DNA of 64,000 nucleotides. Origin: Plicaturopsis crispa FD-325 SS-3. Lineage: Eukaryota > Basidiomycota > Agaricomycetes > Amylocorticiales > Amylocorticiaceae. The DNA lies in the NCBI GenBank assembly GCA_000827205.1, contig KN832560.1, positions 668,725 through 732,724 of the forward strand, given 5' to 3'. The position numbers were made by a program, and so were the translations under genes. Below the pieces are notes generated by a model. That model was not told the origin of the DNA and searched no databases. It saw only the letters and a program-made list of their open reading frames with translations. Of the stretch, positions 58,673-64,000 are shown piece after piece (position 1 is the first letter of the stretch; each line of letters opens with the position of its first letter).

Positions 58673-59763
58673 TCATTGGGATTTTTTCGATGCCCCGTCC
58701 AACCTCTTCACTTCGAGCAAAGGGTCTAGCGACGCATCGGGCTGACGATACGAGTTTCCAAGGCGGTCTGCGAGCGTGAAGTACTGCCCGTAGTTGACGG
58801 TAAAGTAGAGATGATGCAGCGTGTGGTGCGCGGGCCCGTTGATGATCTTCTCGAGGGGGTGATCTGTGATCATGTCTGAGTCGTGAATCTGCGGCGGGGA
58901 CGTTAGAGCGAGTGCTAGGAGCGTCTAGAGCGATCACGTACAAATATGGTCCAAAAATTGACGAGTACGAATAGCACGAGGTAGAGGATGCGGTGCATAG
59001 GGAATAGGAAGGCGAATAAATGGTAAGGAATGGACTGCGCGAACCCGTCCATGGGATGGAACGCGTACGACGCGAATGGGGTGGGCACTGTACATTGGGT
59101 TAGTAACAGAGTGAAGCGACGAGTCTACGACATACCAAGCCATTTGTGGTGAGGTTTGTGCAGGGTTTTGTAGAGCAAGGGATGGTGTAGACCGCGATGG
59201 ATGAAGTATATGCCGATGTCGGTGAAAAACAGGAATGCTGGTATAGTGAAGAGAAGATATAACCAGCCACGCTCGTCGACGCTGTCGTACAGCCGGGAGT
59301 ATCCCAGAACCTCTGCTTCGAATATAGGCATGTGGAGGAGCGTCATCACGGGAAACGCGGCCAGGCTAGCCTGTATCTCCTGCTTCACCTGGTTTTTCAG
59401 AAACCGTGGATGGCGCATCATGTCATGGTTAAAGAGACACTGGTAGGAGAAACCCGCAGATAGAAAGTACAGCACAATGATGCCGGCCCATGTCAAGGTG
59501 AAGAGAGACGCTATTTGGCGGGGAATGTAGTCGCGCGGCCATGCGGAGACGAGGGCCGAGGAGGCAAACTTGGTTGGAAGTGCAGGGTGGGGAAGTGAAG
59601 ATACTATTTGTGACCACTTTCCGGGTGCTATGACGAAGTCAGAGATGTTGACACCCGCACTCTGTGGCGACGCGAGCGTGGAACTGAACGCAGAGAGAGG
59701 TACGAGGTGCACCCACACCCTGTCCAAGAACAGGTCGTCCGCGATATGGAGTACGAGGTCCAT
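58673..59763 (-). CDS. ERG3: Sterol C-5 desaturase
   Basis: A di-iron membrane desaturase of the fatty-acid-hydroxylase superfamily that introduces the C5-C6 double bond in ergosterol synthesis in the ER. The start [14 protein letters not shown] (59763) aligns with the family; an upstream in-frame ATG would add 33 residues of low quality. Membrane segments include [19 protein letters not shown] and [19 protein letters not shown]. The three histidine boxes are complete: HRGLHH, HKPHHKW and HHTLHHL. After an intron the middle reads [20 protein letters not shown] and [18 protein letters not shown]; another intron joins to [19 protein letters not shown]. The end is LDGASKKSQ (TGA at 58673-58675). 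About 330 residues, intact. Confidence 0.93.
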
Positions 59764-60379
59764 GGCAAGGTGTGCGCGCGACGCTGAGGAATAACGACGG
59801 GAAGACGGCAACGGGCAACAGACGGCCGTCCTTTTATCATGCCCGTCTGAACTTTGACCCATCTATATTTTGTCAGATCAGGCCACTTTTCCCAATACTT
59901 ACCATGCCGTGATTATCAGACTCTCCCCGAGTCTCGAGCCTCGAAGTTCCTTGCTCATGTGGAATTTGCGCAATGCACATCGAGTGTAAGTATGGGTAAG
60001 TTGTCAAGTCTGCCATAGCGAGCAGTCTGCGCAATGGCATCGCATCGTTGCCTTGAACGTTCGCAATCTTGAAGCTGGGCACCGCGTCGCGCGTCGGAAA
60101 TCGGAACCTTTTCCGCAACTGCCCGTTTCGGCGAATGTGCTCCCGCTCGTTCCTCGGTGGCGTTCCTCCGTCGGTATTTTGTTTGCTCGCAGTGAAGGGC
60201 AAAATGATATGTTTTGCTGTCCTCCTATCGAGCAGCTGAGAATTACATGAAATGGGTCGAGAATGGAGTAATTGATACAGTGCAGGCTCTAATTAAGACA
60301 CTTGCTTTCCAGGGATCTATAACATATCTGAGGAGCGCAAGCAGCTGAGCAAAACAGCCGCCAAAGGAGAGACGAGGGC
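59764..60379. other. Intergenic region with a SINE-like repeat
   Basis: It holds the ERG3 promoter and the 3' flank of the 945-residue gene. The only structure seen is the repeat copy at 60063-60207. A minus-strand frame (59873-60202) is a translation of that repeat. Confidence 0.6.
60063..60207 (-). repeat. Dispersed SINE-like repeat, copy 2
   Basis: The reverse complement aligns with 44932-45083 from attttgcccttcactgcgag through aacgagcgggagcacattcg to gcagttgcggaaaaggttcc and gatttccgacgcgcgac. No tRNA-like head precedes it on the minus strand, so this copy is either headless or 5'-truncated. Confidence 0.7.
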
Positions 60380-63266
60380 TTACCAGTCTCGTATAGCCGG
60401 GCCCTCTACTATCTCTATATCCGAATCATACTCGAAAGGGGTCGGCGCCATCTTCGAGGAGGAGGCGGCGGCGGTGGCAGAACGTGGGGTCTTCTTGAAA
60501 GTGTCCTCGGTGGACTGAGTCTTTACGCGCTTCGCATACGACTGTGCGCGCTCTGTCGCATCTCTCTTCGACGGCGTGACAGGTTGCAGCATATCGCGCA
60601 GTGTCCTGTAAAATTTATTAGCCGACCCGCGACACGACGGATATAAAAACGTACTGTTGTCTCAGCTGCACACGCGGTGCGCGGAAGGCCATACCCAGAC
60701 CGTAGAGCCTCTGGTCAGGTGCACCATCGCATCCAGTTTGCTTTTCGAGGTGCGTCCAAGTCCAGTCCGTGGCCGGTGTCAGGGCCAGCTTGATGGCGCT
60801 CACCTGCGGCCCATCCACGAGTATATACCACACTACTCCGTGTGGCGTGCACTCGGGGATCAGGCGTGCAGTGCTGCCTCGGTAGGCGCCCGAGGGGAGA
60901 ACCTGCGCGGAAGTCGTCCACATCTTGTTCTTGGCGAAAGGCGCGCTCTCGGCGACTTTGAATACATGGGAGTTCCCGCTAGCATCGAGAATCTCTGCGT
61001 TCGTGAAAAATGCAAACTTGTAGCACGTGGAGTTCTTCTTCGAGTTTACATATCCGTGAGTGATCTCCGCTAGGTGCCAATAGCCAGAGGCCGCCGACTG
61101 GGACCAGGACCGATTCATGTCCCATGTTTCAGAAGTGGGCAGGAAAGCAGTGTCGACGAGTTCCTCCAAAGTGGCCTGGTGCACCACAGGTCGATGATTT
61201 AAACTTTTCCAGAGGCGGGCTAAGGATATGGGTCGGGTGAGGTCCTTGCCTGCGACAACATCGTAGAAGTTGAGCGTAAGTTGCCTGGGCGAGAAATGGA
61301 AACGCCCGTAGAGAGCTACAGGCAGGGGCTGGTAGGGATCTGCGAGCACGACGGCAAGATGTACGCGGTCACCAACCGGCTCCCCGTCCTTGTCGAAAAT
61401 GGACTCCTGGACCTGGGTGTCCTTCTTCGTGAAGCGAAGCCATAGCGGATTGACGAAGACGTTTTCGAACAGCAGACTGTCCAGCTTGCGCACGTTAACT
61501 TGTGACCCGTGATATGCACGCTCGAGGAGGTTATACGTCTCCGGAGTGTGCCGAGCCTGTACGGTGATGCCAGAGTCCAGGGCTGTCAAGCAGAGCGATG
61601 CCACGAACAGCCTGATTCCAACGTTGGCGCTAGCCTCCCGCTGCAGCTCCTTCTCGAATTCGTCGTCGGACGGCGCCCGTCCCATCCGCCGTGTCCATGC
61701 TAATCGCTTGCATGGAATCCACCCGATGCCGTTCGCCTCGTTAAACGCTGCTGTCATCGCGGGAGTGACCTCGCTGAAAGCGACGCCGTTGGCTCGAGCG
61801 ACTGCGACGGTGATGGATCCATTTTCGAATCCGACGTGTCTAAGCGCCAGGTTCGCATCGTACGCGGCGCGAGCGGGAGGGGCTAGGCGGGATGCTACAC
61901 GAAAGATTTGACGGAGGCGCTGCTTTTCGAGCTCGGGCACGCGGTGCTGGATGAGGGCGATGGTACCGATGATGAGACTGATGCCTATACGGTCGTTCGC
62001 ATGCATGGCAGCCACGCCACGCACGCGTACTGGTCGGGAAAAATGCGGTGTGAATATGACGTGCCTCTCGCGGCCGCCGTAGAAGCACGTAATGAGTTCC
62101 TCGGTATGTCCTGCTTGCGGGAGAGGCCGTGCAGTGTCGTAGTCGGGACAGCTTTCTGCAGATTTGAGGACGCCTTCGCGAGCATTAGTACCGCAGACGA
62201 CGATGACGGTACATTCGGCGGTACTGGAAAGAAACGTGGCGATATCAGAGGCCAAGATATCCGCCTTGACGTTGGGTCGATTTGACACTCCGTTGGGCTC
62301 GAAGTCGACGATGCGGAGAACATCCTGCGAATCAAGCGGCACTAACTGCGACGCAATACCGCACACAGCATTCGACAGGACAGAGCACTGCCTCATAGCG
62401 TCACAGTTGTTTGCGCGGTCACCGTAGATAGGTGGAGCATCCGCAAGGATAACAACTATACGTCGCGACTTCGTGTCAACGTAAAAAAAGCAGAAGACGA
62501 CAGCCTCACATTCACGCAGCTCCTCTTTAATGTGCTGTGCGAATGGCTTCATGACCCCCTCGATGCCCCTCGCCATCGACGCATGAATCAGTCGCCCGCC
62601 AATTTCGTCGTTCAGAGAGTCCTTCAAGCGGCGGAGAGAGACGAGGACCATCTCGAGATAATCTATTTGGAGAAAAGTAAAGTCGCCCGTTTGGAAAAGA
62701 GGATAGGCCCGTGTACTGGCGGACTTGGTTTCATGCAGGGAACGCGTAAATCCGAGATGGGATCCGACTGGACCGATAAATCCGTGCCCATTCGTACCAG
62801 CAGCCGCGTCGTCGACGAGGCGCGTATGCGCGGTGTTCGCGGTGATGCCCACGTATGTCATGGAAACACTCGTGTGTCCCGTCTCCTTGCGTACGCGGGC
62901 CTCGTGCCGTGAAATTAAATGCGCCCATTTCTCCGCCAGCCAGCCGTTTGAGCGAATCGTGTGTAGGGCACGGAGGGCACGCTGAGGGGAGACAGTGATT
63001 AAGCGCGTGTATAGGACGCCGACGGTGGACTTGGCATCGAGGTCGTTGGGGAACGCAGCGTGTATAGCGTCTTGGGTGAGGACTGGTGCAAGCATATAAT
63101 CGAGGAGCTTTGCCGGGTCGCAGACGGTGACGAGCGCGTCGAAAACCGCGGTGTGGATGCTGTCGTTCCAGCGTATGCCACAGGACTCGAGTTGCAGCCC
63201 GCAGGACTGCACGATGTCTGCTAGCAGGCGGTCGGTGGCGTCCGTACGAGGCGGCGGAAAGTTCAT
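60380..63266 (-). CDS. Uncharacterised 945-residue protein, nearly intronless
   Basis: I do not recognise the family. One exon of 2612 bp (63266-60655) and one intron (60606-60654) before a last exon (60605-60380), TAA at 60380-60382; alternatively a GTAAGC at the stop could be a further donor. Residues about 83-150 show a GVLY ... TYVGIT ... TR spacing reminiscent of a GIY-YIG core, but the match is weak. Later parts look globular: CEAVVFCFFYVDTKSRRIVV, VIVVCGTNAREGVL, RHVIFTPHFSRPVRVRG, IGTIALIQHRVPELEKQRLR, VARANGVAFSEVTPAMTAAF and GPQVSAIKLALTPATDWTW. The last exon is basic, Ser/Thr-rich (KRVKTQSTEDTFKKTPRS) and ends EYDSDIEIVEGPAIRDW, where DIEIVE fits a SUMO-interacting motif. The single long exon is unusual for this intron-dense window. 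The start at 63266 (MNFPPPRTDATD) is the first ATG of the frame. Confidence 0.75.
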
Positions 63267-64000
63267 GCTCTGTAGATGCGTCAGTCGTGAGTTTTTTCTC
63301 TCATTTGTCGTACTTACTCAGGTGTGGGGGTGGGCAGGACAGAGCAGTCGTGTCGTCCTCGACAGCTCACTCGCAGACATGTGCGATTGTGAAAATTGAA
63401 AAGTCTTTATTGCGGGTTAGCTCGACCATTTCACATTTTGGTGCTGAAACACGAGGTTAGCAAACCAGAAAAGCCAAAACATCAGAGACTTGCCAGTAAA
63501 TTCAACCGACACCATGGCCAGGGCAGTATGTCACAGGGAAGTGTCACCGCTGCAGACACAATAGGGTTGTTCAAAGCTCAACTTGCAATTTCACTTTTTG
63601 ATCTGCTGTTTGAGCTACTTTTTGCGATTTTGGCGGGCGTTTTGCAAAAAGTGGTCAAAAAGTGGACCCAAAAAGTAGCCAAAAAGGAGCCAAAAAGTGG
63701 AGGTTTGAAACCCCCCTCCCGCGACTTGAGCAAAAAGGAGCCAAAAAGTCACTTTTTCCATTCCGTCCTGAGATACGGCAGCTGTCGGCGACACATCCCG
63801 CCGTCCAAGTCCGTCAAACTCAGCAGCGCGCCGACGTACCTAACGCGTACACGTGACTGCATTCACGCCGACGCAGAAAAACTCGAAACTTATTTTCTGG
63901 TCCACGGCTTGGCTACAGGTTACGATAAAATATCATTCTTGGATACTTGTGGCACCATAATTGTACAAAAACGGTGGTCCGTCGCGTCTGCCCTGAGTCG
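63267..64000. other. Right-end region with AAAAAGT motif cluster
   Basis: It contains the promoter of the 945-residue gene. From about 63590 to 63760 a dense cluster of AAAAAGTGG/CCAAAAAG words and their inverse CACTTTTTG is present. No gene is supported; a 64-codon frame at 63662-63856 is made by the repeat. Confidence 0.5.
63590..63760. repeat. Short-motif cluster (AAAAAGTGG / CACTTTTTG)
   Basis: At least seven copies of (C)AAAAAGT or CAAAAAGGAG lie within about 120 bp, preceded by cactttttgatctg and followed by cactttttccattcc in inverted orientation. Such head-to-head clusters resemble subterminal regions of DNA transposons, but no second end is in the window. Confidence 0.55.

Overview
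This window is nuclear DNA from a filamentous basidiomycete, most likely an Agaricomycete. The evidence is densely packed genes with many short introns (about 45-65 nt, GT(A/G)NGT donors), proteins that match basidiomycete versions of conserved eukaryotic families, a DUF6534 membrane protein of a type expanded in mushrooms, and a Plavaka-type DNA transposon. Identifications rest on reading motifs and spliced reading frames by eye; no database search was possible.

Layout. 1-16.5 kb: the 3' part of a TilS-like tRNA-lysidine synthetase gene; a 1.76-kb tandem duplication carrying two alpha/beta-hydrolase genes that caught the last exon of the neighbouring SRP40/NOLC1-type nucleolar gene; RIB4 (lumazine synthase); GTR1/RagA GTPase; a VCX1-like Ca2+/H+ exchanger; a histidine phosphatase; a DUF6534 membrane protein. 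17-31.6 kb: DOA1/UFD3 (PLAA), the meiotic HORMA protein HOP1, a CUE3/ASCC2-like ribosome-quality-control protein, TRS23 (TRAPP), glutaminyl cyclase and a small coiled-coil protein of unknown role. 31.9-44.6 kb: a cellular RNA-dependent RNA polymerase and the phosphatidylinositol 4-kinase STT4. 44.8-45.7 kb: an intron-containing tRNA-Ser(CGA), a dispersed SINE-like repeat and a small unknown gene.

46.5-57 kb is an accessory island. After a 336-bp assembly gap there is a secreted cysteine-rich protein gene broken by two DNA transposons lying 192 bp apart. The first is a 2.37-kb non-autonomous element (47675-50048). The second is a 6.5-kb Plavaka-type element (50241-56738) that carries a zinc-finger transposase, with one apparent frameshift, and a divergently transcribed companion gene. 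Both elements have termini of the form CAG(G/C)AAAA, subterminal repeats and an AT dinucleotide at each flank, so they may use the same machinery. 57-64 kb: a gene-poor stretch with an inverted repeat, the sterol C-5 desaturase ERG3, a second SINE-like copy in the opposite orientation, a 945-residue unknown protein that is almost intronless, and a terminal cluster of AAAAAGTGG motifs.

Most genes are unrelated housekeeping functions (tRNA modification, riboflavin, TORC1 signalling, vacuolar calcium, ubiquitin/Cdc48, ER-Golgi traffic, phosphoinositides, ergosterol) and do not form a functional cluster. The notable biology is structural: a datable segmental duplication with a fossil exon, and a double transposon hit in one gene.
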